64,000 nucleotides of DNA from Deltaproteobacteria bacterium (GTDB lineage: Bacteria > Myxococcota_A > UBA796 > UBA2385), in contig JAGYJW010000028.1 in NCBI GenBank assembly GCA_018401435.1, positions 1 to 64,000 on the forward strand. The letters run 5' to 3'. A model generated the notes under the pieces. That model was not told the DNA's origin. It saw only the letters and a list, made by a program, of their open reading frames with translations, and did no database searches. A program made the position numbers and the translations under genes. The first letter of the stretch is position 1. Every line of letters begins with the position of its first letter. This document shows, piece after piece, positions 18,919 to 29,293 of the stretch.

Positions 18919-19593
18919 TCAGGCCAGCGTGTCGGGCGGGCCCGGCATGCGCTCGGCCAGGGCGGCCACCACCTGCTCCACCCGGGGCAGCAGCGGCTCC
19001 TGATCCAGGTAGGCCTGGCGCGTCTCGGGGTCGCGCAGGCAGAGGTGGGCCAAGGCGTCGGTCACCTCGGCCAGATCGCGGTCAGGATCGAGCAAGCCCC
19101 GGAGCTGGTCGGCCACGTCGGGGCGGTGCCCCATCAGCTGGGCGAGGCTCATGCGCAGCTGGGTCCGGGCGCGGCGAAGATCTGCCCCCTGTCGCTCGTC
19201 GGGCGCCTCCTGCATCAGGCGGGCCTGCACCACCCGGTAGGGCAGCGGGCCGGCCGGCAGCTCCTGCACCAGGCGCACCCGGCCCAGCCCCAGGAGCACG
19301 ATATTGCAGCGCCCATCGGGTAGGGCCTCGTGGCGCACGATCCGGCCGATGCCAAAGCTGGGGATCAGGGCCGGGGCCTCCTCGTAGTGGTCCTCCCAGC
19401 CCGGCGCCAGGGCAGGAACCCCCAGCAGGCCATCGGCGGCCCGCACATCGGCGATCAATGCCCGATAGCGCGGCTCGAAGACGTGCAGGGGCAACAAGGT
19501 GTGGGGGAGGAAGACCACCCGGGGCAACGGAAAGATGGGCAAGGCCGCGCAGCGGTCGGCGAGCTGTTGCAGAGAGGGGGCGGCACTTTGCAT
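18919..19593 (-). CDS. LON substrate-binding-domain protein
   Basis: LPIFPLPRVVFLPHTLLPLHVFEPRYRALIADV. Confidence 0.85.
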   Translation of the reverse strand: MQSAAPSLQQLADRCAALPIFPLPRVVFLPHTLLPLHVFEPRYRALIADVRAADGLLGVPALAPGWEDHYEEAPALIPSFGIGRIVRHEALPDGRCNIVLLGLGRVRLVQELPAGPLPYRVVQARLMQEAPDERQGADLRRARTQLRMSLAQLMGHRPDVADQLRGLLDPDRDLAEVTDALAHLCLRDPETRQAYLDQEPLLPRVEQVVAALAERMPGPPDTLA

Positions 19594-19601
19594 GCGCTCC
19601 T

Positions 19602-21056
19602 CTACCTCAATGCCCGGACTCGACGAGCACCGGGGCCGGGCCAGCGCTGAAGAGCCGCCTCAGCGGCAAAGAATCCGCACATGCCATGGACGCCCCCGCC
19701 CGGTGGGGTGGAGGCCGAGCACAGGTAGAGCCTGGGATCCGGCGTGTTGTAGGGTCGGGCCTGCACCAGGGGGCGGGTGAAGAGCTGGTCCCAGTCTGCG
19801 GCCCCACCGTTGACGTCACCGCCCACATAGTTTGGGTTGAGTCGCTCTTGAGTTGCGGCGCTGCGCACATGGCGGGCCAGGATGCGCGCTTGGAAGCCGG
19901 GGGCATAGGCCTCCACCACCGCCTCGATCCGGGCGCTGAGGTCGCGCCGGTCGCCCGGCGGCGCGTGCACATAGGCCCAGGCCACCTGCTGGCCCTCCGG
20001 CGCGCGGCTGTCGTCCACGACGGAGTGCTGCACCAGCAGCACATAGGGGGCCTCGGCCACCCGGCCCTCCCAGGGGGCGCGCTCGGCGGCCTCGATGGCG
20101 GCGAGGTGGCCCCCGAGGTGCACTGTCGCGGAGCGCCGGACCGCTGGATCCGACCAGGGGATGGGCCCCGAGAGCGCCCAATCCACCTTGCTGGCCCCCG
20201 GCCCATAGCGGAAACGAAGGAGGCGCTCCCGCCAGGCCAAGGGCAAGGCCGCCGCGGCGATGGCGGCCAGGGCGCGGGGGCCCGTGTCGAAGAGCACCGG
20301 GCCGTCGGTCTCCACCTCCGAGAGCTGGCCGATGGGCACGCCCGTGCGGATCTCTCCCCCCAGATCGGCGAGGATGCTGGCCAGGGCCGCAGAGACGGCG
20401 CCGGCCCCCCCACGGGGCAGGGGCCAGCCCACCGCGTGCCCCGCAAGCTGCAGCATCAGGCCGATGGCCGCAGAGGGCACCCGGTCCAGCGGCAGCACCG
20501 AGTGGGCGGCAACTCCCGCAAAGAGCGCCTGGGCGCGGGGACCCCGAAAGAGGCGTCGGGCCAGCCCGGCGGCGGACTGGCCCGCGAGCAGCCCAAAGCG
20601 GGCCAACAGAAGGGGCGAAGCCGGCGGCCCGAGGGGGGCCAGGGCGTCGGCGCACAGCTCGGACCAGCGCCGGGCCAGGGGCCCGAAGGCGCGCATATAG
20701 GCGGCCCGATCCACCGGGTCCAGGCCGGCGGCGGTCTGCTCCACCGACCGCTCCAGCACCACCGCGTCCCCATCCAGCAGCGGGTGGACGGCCGGGGCCT
20801 GGGGCTGCAGCCAGGTGACGCCATGCTGGGCCAGGGGAAGCTTGGACCAGTAGGGCGAGGACAGGGCCATGGGGTGCACCGACGAGCAGGGGTCGTGCAC
20901 AAAGCCGGGCAGGGTGAGGGCCGCGCTGGACAGGCCGCCGCCGATCTGCGCAGCACCTTCATAGACGACGACGCGGTGCCCGGCCTGGGCCAGGCGGATC
21001 GCGGCGCTGAGCCCGTTGGGCCCCGACCCGACGACGGCGGCGGTGAAGGCGGTCAT
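19602..21056 (-). CDS. FAD-dependent phytoene-dehydrogenase-like oxidoreductase
   Basis: AAVVGSGPNGLSAAIRLAQAGHRVVVYEGAAQIGGGLSS; C-terminal LYLCSASTPPGGGVHGMCG. Confidence 0.88.
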   Translation of the reverse strand: MTAFTAAVVGSGPNGLSAAIRLAQAGHRVVVYEGAAQIGGGLSSAALTLPGFVHDPCSSVHPMALSSPYWSKLPLAQHGVTWLQPQAPAVHPLLDGDAVVLERSVEQTAAGLDPVDRAAYMRAFGPLARRWSELCADALAPLGPPASPLLLARFGLLAGQSAAGLARRLFRGPRAQALFAGVAAHSVLPLDRVPSAAIGLMLQLAGHAVGWPLPRGGAGAVSAALASILADLGGEIRTGVPIGQLSEVETDGPVLFDTGPRALAAIAAAALPLAWRERLLRFRYGPGASKVDWALSGPIPWSDPAVRRSATVHLGGHLAAIEAAERAPWEGRVAEAPYVLLVQHSVVDDSRAPEGQQVAWAYVHAPPGDRRDLSARIEAVVEAYAPGFQARILARHVRSAATQERLNPNYVGGDVNGGAADWDQLFTRPLVQARPYNTPDPRLYLCSASTPPGGGVHGMCGFFAAEAALQRWPGPGARRVRALR

Positions 21057-21064
21057 GGGCGGCC

Positions 21065-21934
21065 TCAGCCCGCATCTGGCGGAGCGGACAGGTCGGGCCC
21101 ACCCCGCAGCCGGCCGCCCTTGGCCCACTCCAGCTGCCCTGCGGTCTGGATGCCGGCCTGTCGAAAGGCGCGCAACACCCGCTCGGTGACATCCGTGCCA
21201 AAGGAGGTCTCGTAGCGGCCGTCCAACACATAGGCCTTGAGCGTCAGGGCGATGGCGAAACGCTCGGCGCCATCGGGCACCGGGCCCTCGCGCACCTGCA
21301 CCGCGATGGGCTTGCGCAGGTAGACATAGCGGCTGGACGCGCAGGCCTCATAGACGATTCGCCGCCCCAGGTCGAAGTCCTCGTCGCAGCCGATGAAGAA
21401 TCGGAAGACGCACATCTGGTCCAAGGCGCCGGCGTTGGCGCTGGCCACCGTCGCCCCCAGGAAGAGGTTGTTGGGGATGCTGACCAGGTTGTCGTCCAGG
21501 GTGGCGATGCGCACCGACCGCAGGCCCATGGACACCACCTCGCCATAGGTGTCACCGAATTGCACCCGGTCACCCACATTGAATGGCCGGTCAAAGAGCA
21601 GGATGATCCCCGCGATAATCGATGCGAGGATATCCTTCAGCGCAAAGCCGATGGCCACGGCGGCGGTGCCGCTCACCGCCAGCATGGCGTCGTTGGTGAG
21701 CTCCAGCACCGTAGACAGGCTGAGCACCACCGCCACGATCAAGATGAAGAATCGGGCGAAGGCCGTGGTCTGCTTGAGCACCAGCCGGCGGTTGGTGAAG
21801 CGTTCACCCAAGGCATCGAAGGTGCCCGTGATCACCCGCAAAAGGACCACCGCCGCAAATATCCACAGGATCGCGATGGGGATGCGATCGAGGTGGATGT
21901 AGCGGAACAGCGATGCGTCGAGGGCCACGTCCAC
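21065..21934 (-). CDS. MscS-family mechanosensitive channel
   Basis: GTAAVAIGFALKDILASIIAGIILLFDRPFNVGDRVQFGDTYGEVVSMGLRSVRI; 2-nt gap after the upstream ATPase gene. Confidence 0.9.
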   Translation of the reverse strand: MDVALDASLFRYIHLDRIPIAILWIFAAVVLLRVITGTFDALGERFTNRRLVLKQTTAFARFFILIVAVVLSLSTVLELTNDAMLAVSGTAAVAIGFALKDILASIIAGIILLFDRPFNVGDRVQFGDTYGEVVSMGLRSVRIATLDDNLVSIPNNLFLGATVASANAGALDQMCVFRFFIGCDEDFDLGRRIVYEACASSRYVYLRKPIAVQVREGPVPDGAERFAIALTLKAYVLDGRYETSFGTDVTERVLRAFRQAGIQTAGQLEWAKGGRLRGGPDLSAPPDAG

Positions 21935-21936
21935 GG

Positions 21937-24900
21937 CTACTCCGGGTGCAGGAATTGCTTCTGGCGAAGGATGCGGTCCACGGCAGGCAGCCAGGGGTCG
22001 CGAATGAAGAAGCGGCGGCTGGCCACATCCCCCTCCAGCACGCCCAAGGCTTCGAGGTGCCGGCAGGTGGCCCGGCAGACACCGGCGGGCAGGTTCAAGG
22101 TGGACGCAAGCTGGTCCACATCCAGCCCGTCATGGATGCTGAGGGCGGTCAGCACGAAGAGGTCGCGATCCGATGCCACGTCCAGCTGCTTGGCGGCCGG
22201 CGACGAGAAGAGCGTCACCAAGGCCGTCTCTGGCCCAGCACCCTGGCGCAGGCTGTCCACCCACCAGCCCAGGGCCACCTGGGGGTTGCCCTCGCATTCG
22301 TCGGCCAGCAGCAGCCAGTAGCTGGTGCGCGCCCGCTCCAGGGCCCGCGCGAGGTCCGCGGCGCCCTCGGGCACCAGCAGCTCATAGCTGCTGTCCAGGC
22401 CCTGGCTTTGCGCCCGAGCCTCCAGCCACGCGGCCAGCTGGGGGGCATCGAGGGGCCGCAAGGACACCCGCGTGCGGAAGACATCCAGGTTGACCGCCTG
22501 GTTCACGCCTTCGAGGAACCACCAGGCCGGCCCGTGGAAGCAGCACAGCCAGAAGTGCTCTTCGGAGGTGCCATGCATGATCCCAAGCACCCGCCGCAGG
22601 GCCCGGAAGCCCCCCACCGTGCGCAAGAAGAGCCGATGGCAGTCCTCCAGGATGAGGATCATCGGGGGCCGCTTGCTCAGCTCCTCGGCCATGCGCCCGG
22701 CAGCCACGCCGATGTCCTCTCCGGGCGTGAACTGCAGCTCCAAGCGCTCGGCCAGCCAGGCCAAGGCCACATCGCAGTCCTGGGCGCCTGGCGGGGGGTC
22801 GAGCACCACCACCGGCATGCTGTCGTCCAGCCCTTGGATGAAGAGCGCGATCAGGCGCGACTTGCCCGATCCCCGGTGGCCGACGAGGGCCACCATGCCG
22901 CGCCGGTGCTCCCGGGCCCAGCCGCCATGGGCGTGGCGCACGGCGGCCAGCTCCTCCGCACAGGACAAGCCGTCGCTGCCGAGGTCGAGGAGGCGGGTGC
23001 GCTGGTCCTGGCTGAGGGGCAGGTGCTGGTGGTCGGTGTGTTGCTCCTTCAGGCGCTGCCGGGCGAGGGCGGCCCCCAGCCAGGCCAGGCCGGCCTTGGA
23101 CTCCACCAGCCGGGTGGCCAGACCCAGGATGGCCCGCACCCCCAGCACCAACAGGATGGCCGCCGTGAGCGGGGCGCGCAGCACCGGAGACGCCACCTCG
23201 CCGGTGAGCAGGCGGGTGAGCCGGTTCTCTTCGAGCTCGGTGAGGGCCTGGCGGCTGGGACCCCACCAGCGGCTGAGCAGGAGCCCCAGCAAGCCCAAAC
23301 CGCCCACCAGCAGCAGATCCCGCAGCAGGTCAGAGAGGCGATCCGCGTCCAACAGGCCAATGGCCACGAAGCGGGTGACCCGCAGCACCACCCACCAGGT
23401 CACCAGGGCGCCCACCGTGCTCAGAATGAGGTCCCGCAGCTCGGTTTCGACCCGGCGCAGGCTGGGGCGGCTGTCCGTGGTCTGGCCCAGCAGCAGGCCC
23501 ACCAGTCCCGGCACCGCCCGAAGCACCCGAGTGGCCACCCAGATGGCCAGGGGCAAGGCCAACAGGCTGGCCCGCTCGTGCAGCATCAAGAAGACCAGGT
23601 AGCCGGCCAGGGCGTCCACCAGGGCGAGCAGGACGGGGACGGCCGGCAGCACGGCGGCATTCCAGTCACCGGCCACACCCACCTGCTGAAAGGGGCCCGG
23701 CAGGCGCAGGGCCTGGGTCGCACGTCGGCCCGCCCCCATGCTGAGCATGCCCGCAGCGTGTGCAGCGAGGCCGGGCACCTGGCGGCGGATGATGCCCCAC
23801 AACACCACGATCACCAGGATCTCCGCCGAGCTTCGCAGCAGGGTGAGCAGCGCCCGCACCTGCTCTTCGAAGGAGAGGGAGCGCACATCCGTGTGCACCA
23901 GATCCCAGAACCAGCCCCGGACCCGCACCGGAATGGCCCGAAGCTCGTCGGCCAGCTCCACCAGGAAGCCGTCGGTGCTGCGTTGGATGGCGTCGGGTGC
24001 CAGGGCCTCGATGCCCCGACGCAGCAGCTTGGCCTTGGCCAGCACGGCCATCACGGCGGCCACCTCGTCCCGGCAGGCGGTGCGGCGGTCCCGGGCGCGG
24101 TCCTCCAGCTCCGCCACCCCCTGGGTCACCTGTCGGGACAGCTCGGGATCCGCCTGGGCCGCGACATCGCTGGGCACCGAGGGCAGATTCCGGGAGAGTT
24201 CCCGATCAAAGGCCACGATGCGGGCACACTCGTTGTCCCGGTTGAACAGCTCTTTGCGAAGGTCGATGACCAGGGTGTCGGCGCTGCGCCAGGTCTCGGA
24301 CAGGCGGCTGGCGCGTTCGCGGGCCAGCGGGGGCAAGGCGAGGGCCGCCTCGCGGTCCACCTGAATGCCGCCCAGGCGCTGCTCGAAGGCGACCAGCTGG
24401 CCTTCGATGCGGCTGCGCCGGCCCTGCTCGTCCTGGACCTGGCTGACGCTGGCTGCAGACACGGCGGACAAGGCGTCCGCCACCAGCTGGTCGGCCTCCT
24501 GGGCGCCGCGCCGGGCCTCTGCCACCCGCTGCTGGGCGTCGCGGGCGCGGGCCTCAGCGGCGCTCACGTCGGCATCGGTCAGGCTGCCTTGGTCCAGACC
24601 CAGCTCGGCCAGGCGGCGAGCCCGAGCCAGGCGCCGGCGGGCCAGCTCCTCGTCCTGGCTGGCCAGGTCCACACGCAACACCCGCAGGCGGGCCTGCTGG
24701 TCGACAAGGGAGGCCGGCAACAGCGGATCGGGCGCGAGGGCTGGGGCCGCCTCCAGCGCGGTCCGCCGATCGGTGGCCTCGGCCAAGGCCGCCTCGAAGG
24801 TGGCGACCGAGCCCGTCAGCTCGGCCCCTTCCACCGAGAGCAGCTCGGCCTCGTTTTCGGCGCGGCGGCGCTGCAGCTCGGCCTCTTCCTCGTCCAGATC

Positions 24901-25686
24901 GGCCTTTGCGTGCCGGGCCAGGGCCTGCATCAACGGATCGAGCTGGGCCTCGTCCAACAGCGGCGCAACGAGGCGCAGCCGGGCCAGGGCGAAGCGGGCG
25001 TCGTCGTCTTGAAGGCGGGCGAGATCGCGCTGGATCGCGTCGTCCAGGCTGGGATCCTGGGGCACCAGGGCGGCGCGTCGGGCGGCATCGAGCAGGCGGG
25101 TCAGCCGGGCCGCTTCATCCCCCAGGGCGGCATGGCGAGCGGCGCGGTCCTGCCAGCCCTCGCTCCCCTCGTTCACCGGGCCCACCGCTTCGCGGGCGGC
25201 GGCCAGCTCGGCCCACAGGGGCCACTGCCCGGCGCGGCTGAGGCCCGGCGCGCGCTGCAGGGCGGCTTGCAGGGCGACCACCAGGCGCTGTTCCAGGGCG
25301 TCGGCAGCGTCCTCGGCATCCAGCGCCGCCGCGCGGGCCTGGGCCAGCCGCGCGGAATCCGGCGGAGGCAGGTCGGCGTCGAGGGGGGCCACCCGCTCCA
25401 GGGCCCGAAGACGCGCCTTCTCGGACAGATTGTGCAGGCGGCCGGTCAAGAAGTCCGGATCGTCCAGGGGCGCGCCGGCCAGCTCCGGAAAGGCTGCAGG
25501 CAGGGCCAGCTTGCCATCAAAAGCAAGCAGCGCCGCCTTTTTTCGCGCAGTGGCGGCCTGGGTGCGGGCCTGAAGGCCCGGCAGGGTCTGCTGGTCGGCC
25601 CGCGCGACCGCCACCCCCGCCGCCTCGGGGGAGGCCGCCCGGGCGGGGCCCGCGAGGGCGAAGAGCAGGGCAAAGAGTCGAATCAA
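21937..25686 (-). CDS. Large exported coiled-coil / multi-TM protein with C-terminal P-loop ATPase and winged helix
   Basis: 1249 aa: signal-like N-terminus, Ala/Glu/Arg coiled coil, central TM cluster, Walker A GHRGSGKS (about 22858-22881), Walker B MILILEDCHRLF (about 22627-22662), wHTH-like C-terminus. Confidence 0.85.
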   Translation of the reverse strand: MIRLFALLFALAGPARAASPEAAGVAVARADQQTLPGLQARTQAATARKKAALLAFDGKLALPAAFPELAGAPLDDPDFLTGRLHNLSEKARLRALERVAPLDADLPPPDSARLAQARAAALDAEDAADALEQRLVVALQAALQRAPGLSRAGQWPLWAELAAAREAVGPVNEGSEGWQDRAARHAALGDEAARLTRLLDAARRAALVPQDPSLDDAIQRDLARLQDDDARFALARLRLVAPLLDEAQLDPLMQALARHAKADLDEEEAELQRRRAENEAELLSVEGAELTGSVATFEAALAEATDRRTALEAAPALAPDPLLPASLVDQQARLRVLRVDLASQDEELARRRLARARRLAELGLDQGSLTDADVSAAEARARDAQQRVAEARRGAQEADQLVADALSAVSAASVSQVQDEQGRRSRIEGQLVAFEQRLGGIQVDREAALALPPLARERASRLSETWRSADTLVIDLRKELFNRDNECARIVAFDRELSRNLPSVPSDVAAQADPELSRQVTQGVAELEDRARDRRTACRDEVAAVMAVLAKAKLLRRGIEALAPDAIQRSTDGFLVELADELRAIPVRVRGWFWDLVHTDVRSLSFEEQVRALLTLLRSSAEILVIVVLWGIIRRQVPGLAAHAAGMLSMGAGRRATQALRLPGPFQQVGVAGDWNAAVLPAVPVLLALVDALAGYLVFLMLHERASLLALPLAIWVATRVLRAVPGLVGLLLGQTTDSRPSLRRVETELRDLILSTVGALVTWWVVLRVTRFVAIGLLDADRLSDLLRDLLLVGGLGLLGLLLSRWWGPSRQALTELEENRLTRLLTGEVASPVLRAPLTAAILLVLGVRAILGLATRLVESKAGLAWLGAALARQRLKEQHTDHQHLPLSQDQRTRLLDLGSDGLSCAEELAAVRHAHGGWAREHRRGMVALVGHRGSGKSRLIALFIQGLDDSMPVVVLDPPPGAQDCDVALAWLAERLELQFTPGEDIGVAAGRMAEELSKRPPMILILEDCHRLFLRTVGGFRALRRVLGIMHGTSEEHFWLCCFHGPAWWFLEGVNQAVNLDVFRTRVSLRPLDAPQLAAWLEARAQSQGLDSSYELLVPEGAADLARALERARTSYWLLLADECEGNPQVALGWWVDSLRQGAGPETALVTLFSSPAAKQLDVASDRDLFVLTALSIHDGLDVDQLASTLNLPAGVCRATCRHLEALGVLEGDVASRRFFIRDPWLPAVDRILRQKQFLHPE

Positions 25687-25773
25687 GTGCGGTCCGGGGC
25701 TTCAGCCGAGGGTAGCGCACGGACCCGCCGACATCGGTCTGCTTCAATGCTGGGCGATGCACGCATCCATGAA

Positions 25774-26553
25774 CTACAGCGCCTGCTCGGAGATCGCGGC
25801 GTCGGGCTGCAGGAATTCCGTCTGCACATCCACCGCACCCCAGGCCCGGGGTGGGGGCATGGAGCGCAGGCGCGCGGTCAGGGTCTTGCCGAGGATCTGC
25901 ACCTCGTAGCCCACCAGCAGCCCGTCCAAGTTGTAGGACAGGGACACCGGACCGGTGACCGGGCGCCACTCGACCTGATCGGCGGGCACGGCCTCCTGGC
26001 CCACCTGGACCTGGCCGGCGCCCCGGGCGGCGACGCTGCCCGACAGCAGGGTGCCGGTCTCGGCCATCAGCAAGGAGGCCTGCCCCCGCTCGGGGTCCAG
26101 GAGCTTGTGGCGCACGGGATCGAAGAGGTCGAGGCCGGTGAGGTCCACGTCCATGCTGCGGTAGCTCAGCTGCTGGATGCTGCCCTTGGTGATGGCCGTC
26201 ACCAGCCAGGTGCCGCTGGGATCCTGCCGGGCCTGGATCTCCACCGTCTCGCCATTGGTGCGGGTGGAGGCCACAAAGCTCATCTTGCTGGCGGTGGCGC
26301 GGGCGTCGGCGCGGCTGTCGATGTCGTAGTCCAGGCCGGCCACCCGGGCGTCGATGCGGGTGGTGACGCGCAGCAGCCGCGTCTCGGGCGCCACCCCCGG
26401 CTGGGGCGGCAAGGTGCGGATGGCGACCTCGCGGCTGCCCACCGGCTTGCTGCCCAGGAAGATGTCATAGAGGAGAACCTGCTCTTCCTGGGCAAAGGCC
26501 GTCGATGACCCCAGCAGGGCAAGCAGCGTCAAGAGTAGATATCGAAGCAGCAT
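25774..26553 (-). CDS. Hypothetical exported protein
   Basis: Signal peptide MLLRYLLLTLLALLGSSTAFA; VLLYDIFLGSKPVGS... Confidence 0.7.
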   Translation of the reverse strand: MLLRYLLLTLLALLGSSTAFAQEEQVLLYDIFLGSKPVGSREVAIRTLPPQPGVAPETRLLRVTTRIDARVAGLDYDIDSRADARATASKMSFVASTRTNGETVEIQARQDPSGTWLVTAITKGSIQQLSYRSMDVDLTGLDLFDPVRHKLLDPERGQASLLMAETGTLLSGSVAARGAGQVQVGQEAVPADQVEWRPVTGPVSLSYNLDGLLVGYEVQILGKTLTARLRSMPPPRAWGAVDVQTEFLQPDAAISEQAL

Positions 26554-26640
26554 GCGGTGACCCTATCTCGGCCCGTCGGGGGGCGTGAGGGCGACCCCTC
26601 CCTTTCGTCGGGGGCAGGACCCGGCTAACCAGTTGCGGGC

Positions 26641-28179
26641 TTGACCCGCTGCAACCCCCGAGCCGCCTTGCCGCCATCCCTGGCCGAGATCAACACCATC
26701 GACCGCCGCCTGCAGCAAGAGCAGGGCGGAGACTTCCGTCCGGGCGGCCCGCGCTCCGCGCTGCTCTACCCAAGCCCCTACCGGGCCGGCATGTCCAGCC
26801 TGGGTTTCCAGTGGATCCTGCAGCAGCTTCGCGACGCCGGACACGCCACCGAGCGCGCCTTCTTGCCCGACGATGTGCCGGCCTGGCAGGCCAGCCGCCG
26901 GCCTCTCTTCACCTACGAGACCCGCAGCGCCCTGGGCGACTTGCCCGTCATCGGGGTCAGCCTCGCCTATGAGCTGGAGCTGGCCGGGCTGGTGCAAGCC
27001 CTGCAGCTCGCGGGCATCCCGCCCCTGCGCCGAGACCGCGGGCCGCAGCACCCGCGCATCCTGCTGGGTGGCCCGCTGACCTTCTCCAACCCGCTCCCTG
27101 CGGCGCCCTTTGTGGATGCCATGCTGCTGGGTGAGGCCGAAGAGCAGGTTGTCGCGGCCTTTGACGCGGCCCACAATCTGGACACGCCCGCCTTTCAGCG
27201 GACGATCGCCGCCTTGCCCGGCGGCTATGTGCCCGACCTGCACGGCACCGGCTTGCCCCCGGTCGCCAAGGCCACTGACGCCCTGCTTCCGGCCCGGGCC
27301 GCCATCCTGGCCCCCGACGCCGAGCTGTCGTCGATGTTCTTGATCGAGGGCGAGCGGGGCTGTCACCGCCAGTGCACCTTCTGCGTGATGCGGCGCAGCA
27401 CCAATGGCGGCATGCGGCTGGTCACCCCCGACCGCGTGCTGTCCTATATTCCCGAGGCCGCCCAGCGCGTGGGCCTTGTGGGCGCCGCCATCTCCGACCA
27501 CCCGCAGCTGGTGGGCTTGCTGCAGGCCATCGTGGATTCGGGGCGGGGTGTGGGCATCAGCTCCTTGCGGGCAGACCGGGTGGCGCTGAAGCCCGATATT
27601 GCCCGCCTGCTGCGCCTGGGCGGCTACAAGACCCTCACCGTGGCCTCGGATGCCGCCAGCCAGCGGCTGCGCCGGACCCTGGCCAAGGGCACCACCGAGG
27701 CCCACCTGCTGCGCGTGGCCGAGCTCGCCGCCGAGTACCGCTACAAACAGGTCAAGGTCTACATGATGCTGGGCCTGCCCGACGAGACGGACGAAGACCT
27801 CGACGAGCTGATCGACTTCAGCCGCCGAATGGCCGCCATCCACCCCATCTCGCTGGGCATCGCCCCCTTCGTGCCCAAGCGCAACACCCCCATGGACAAT
27901 GCCGAATTCGCTGGCATCAAGGTGGTGGAAGGCCGCCTCAAGCGCCTGGACAAGGGCCTGAAGGGTGTTCAGGCCGAGATTCGCCCCACCTCGGCCCGCT
28001 GGGCCTGGGTCGAGGCCGAGCTGGCCCAAGGCGGGCCCGACAGCGGGCTGGCGGTGCTGCGGGCCGTCGCCGCGGGCGGGCGCTTCGCTGACTGGAAAGG
28101 CGCCCTGTTGGAGGTCGCCCCAGCCACCAAGGCGCCTTGGCGGGAGGACCGGACCGATGGTGTCCACGCCGCGCGCTAG
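26641..28179 (+). CDS. B12-binding-domain-like radical SAM protein
   Basis: ERGCHRQCTFCVMR (CxxxCxxC) and N-terminal YPSPYRAGMSSLGFQWI; TTG start. Confidence 0.9.
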   Translation: MTRCNPRAALPPSLAEINTIDRRLQQEQGGDFRPGGPRSALLYPSPYRAGMSSLGFQWILQQLRDAGHATERAFLPDDVPAWQASRRPLFTYETRSALGDLPVIGVSLAYELELAGLVQALQLAGIPPLRRDRGPQHPRILLGGPLTFSNPLPAAPFVDAMLLGEAEEQVVAAFDAAHNLDTPAFQRTIAALPGGYVPDLHGTGLPPVAKATDALLPARAAILAPDAELSSMFLIEGERGCHRQCTFCVMRRSTNGGMRLVTPDRVLSYIPEAAQRVGLVGAAISDHPQLVGLLQAIVDSGRGVGISSLRADRVALKPDIARLLRLGGYKTLTVASDAASQRLRRTLAKGTTEAHLLRVAELAAEYRYKQVKVYMMLGLPDETDEDLDELIDFSRRMAAIHPISLGIAPFVPKRNTPMDNAEFAGIKVVEGRLKRLDKGLKGVQAEIRPTSARWAWVEAELAQGGPDSGLAVLRAVAAGGRFADWKGALLEVAPATKAPWREDRTDGVHAAR

Positions 28180-29281
28180 GCCGGCCACCTCCTGGACCCG
28201 CCGCCTGCTGGCCCTGGCCCTGGGCAGCGCGGTGGCCGCCGCTGGGCTGCTGGCAGCCGAGTGGCAGATTCGCAAGGATGAAGGCGGCGTAACTGTCTTT
28301 GTTGCGGATCCGGTCGGCCTCAAATTCGCCTATGCGCCGGGCCAGGGTGAGCGCGGTCGGGGCTGGGAGCTTCAGCGACCGCCCGTCCCCAAGGTCAAGG
28401 ACACCCGCCGCGTGGTCTTTGTGGGCGATAGCGTCACCTTTGGCCTGAAGGTGCGGCCCTTCGAGGCCTGGCCTGATGTGGCCACGGATTGGCTCAACCG
28501 GCAGTCCCAGGCCGAGGGCCAGGGCCGGATCGAGTCCTACAACTTCGCCATGTCGGGCTATGACGCCGAACAATCGGCCACGCTGGTGCAGACCGGGCTG
28601 CAAGATTGGGCCCCGGATCTGTTGGTTTGGGGGGTCTATGTCAACGACCTGCAACGCACCTGGCTGCTCTACCGGGAAAGCAAGACCTGGCCCCTCTTTG
28701 TCAGCACCACGGTGCCCGCTTCGGTGGCCTTCCTGCCGGGCGGCTGGGACCACCGCCTGGCCCTGAAGAGCGCCATCTGGCGGCGCTTCCTGGGTGCGCG
28801 CACCGCCCGGGTCATCGAGGCCAACCCCGAGTTCAGCGACGACATCGGCCTGGTGCGCAGCGCCTTGCAGCAGATGAAGGCCTGGGCGGCAAACCAAGGC
28901 ATCCCCTTCGCGGCGGTCGCCCTGCCTCCCCATGTCCTGGCCGACCCGGCGGCCTGTCCGGACTCCTATGGGGGCGACGCCGCCCGTTGCGACCTGGAGA
29001 CGCGCCGCTACCAGCAGATCCTCGACGAGCTGAGCGCCCAAGCCGTCCCCCACGCCGACGCCTTGCCCACCCTGCGGGCCACGGGGCAAGCCGCCTTTCA
29101 ACCCCGGAATGGCACGGATCCCGACCACCCCGGTCCCGACGGCCACCGCCTCTTCGCCAAGGCCGCCTATCCCTTGCTACAGCACCAGCTGGGCCTCTCC
29201 GAGCAGGCGCCGGTAGAGCCTCCTCCGGTGGTGAGAGAGCGCAAGAGCAGCCGGGATTATCCACGCCCGGACAAGCCTTAG
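28157..29281 (+). CDS. SGNH/GDSL-hydrolase-like membrane-anchored protein
   Basis: N-terminal TM; RVVFVGDSVTFGLKVRPFEAWP and C-terminal DPDHPGPDGHRLFA. Confidence 0.75.
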   Translation: MVSTPRARPATSWTRRLLALALGSAVAAAGLLAAEWQIRKDEGGVTVFVADPVGLKFAYAPGQGERGRGWELQRPPVPKVKDTRRVVFVGDSVTFGLKVRPFEAWPDVATDWLNRQSQAEGQGRIESYNFAMSGYDAEQSATLVQTGLQDWAPDLLVWGVYVNDLQRTWLLYRESKTWPLFVSTTVPASVAFLPGGWDHRLALKSAIWRRFLGARTARVIEANPEFSDDIGLVRSALQQMKAWAANQGIPFAAVALPPHVLADPAACPDSYGGDAARCDLETRRYQQILDELSAQAVPHADALPTLRATGQAAFQPRNGTDPDHPGPDGHRLFAKAAYPLLQHQLGLSEQAPVEPPPVVRERKSSRDYPRPDKP

Positions 29282-29293
29282 GCCCGAAGCGTT

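Noticed and set aside
21913-26508. 1531-aa plus-strand ORF
   Set aside because: Antisense to three well-supported minus-strand genes; His/Gln/Gly/Arg-rich composition is the usual shadow-ORF artefact in high-GC DNA.
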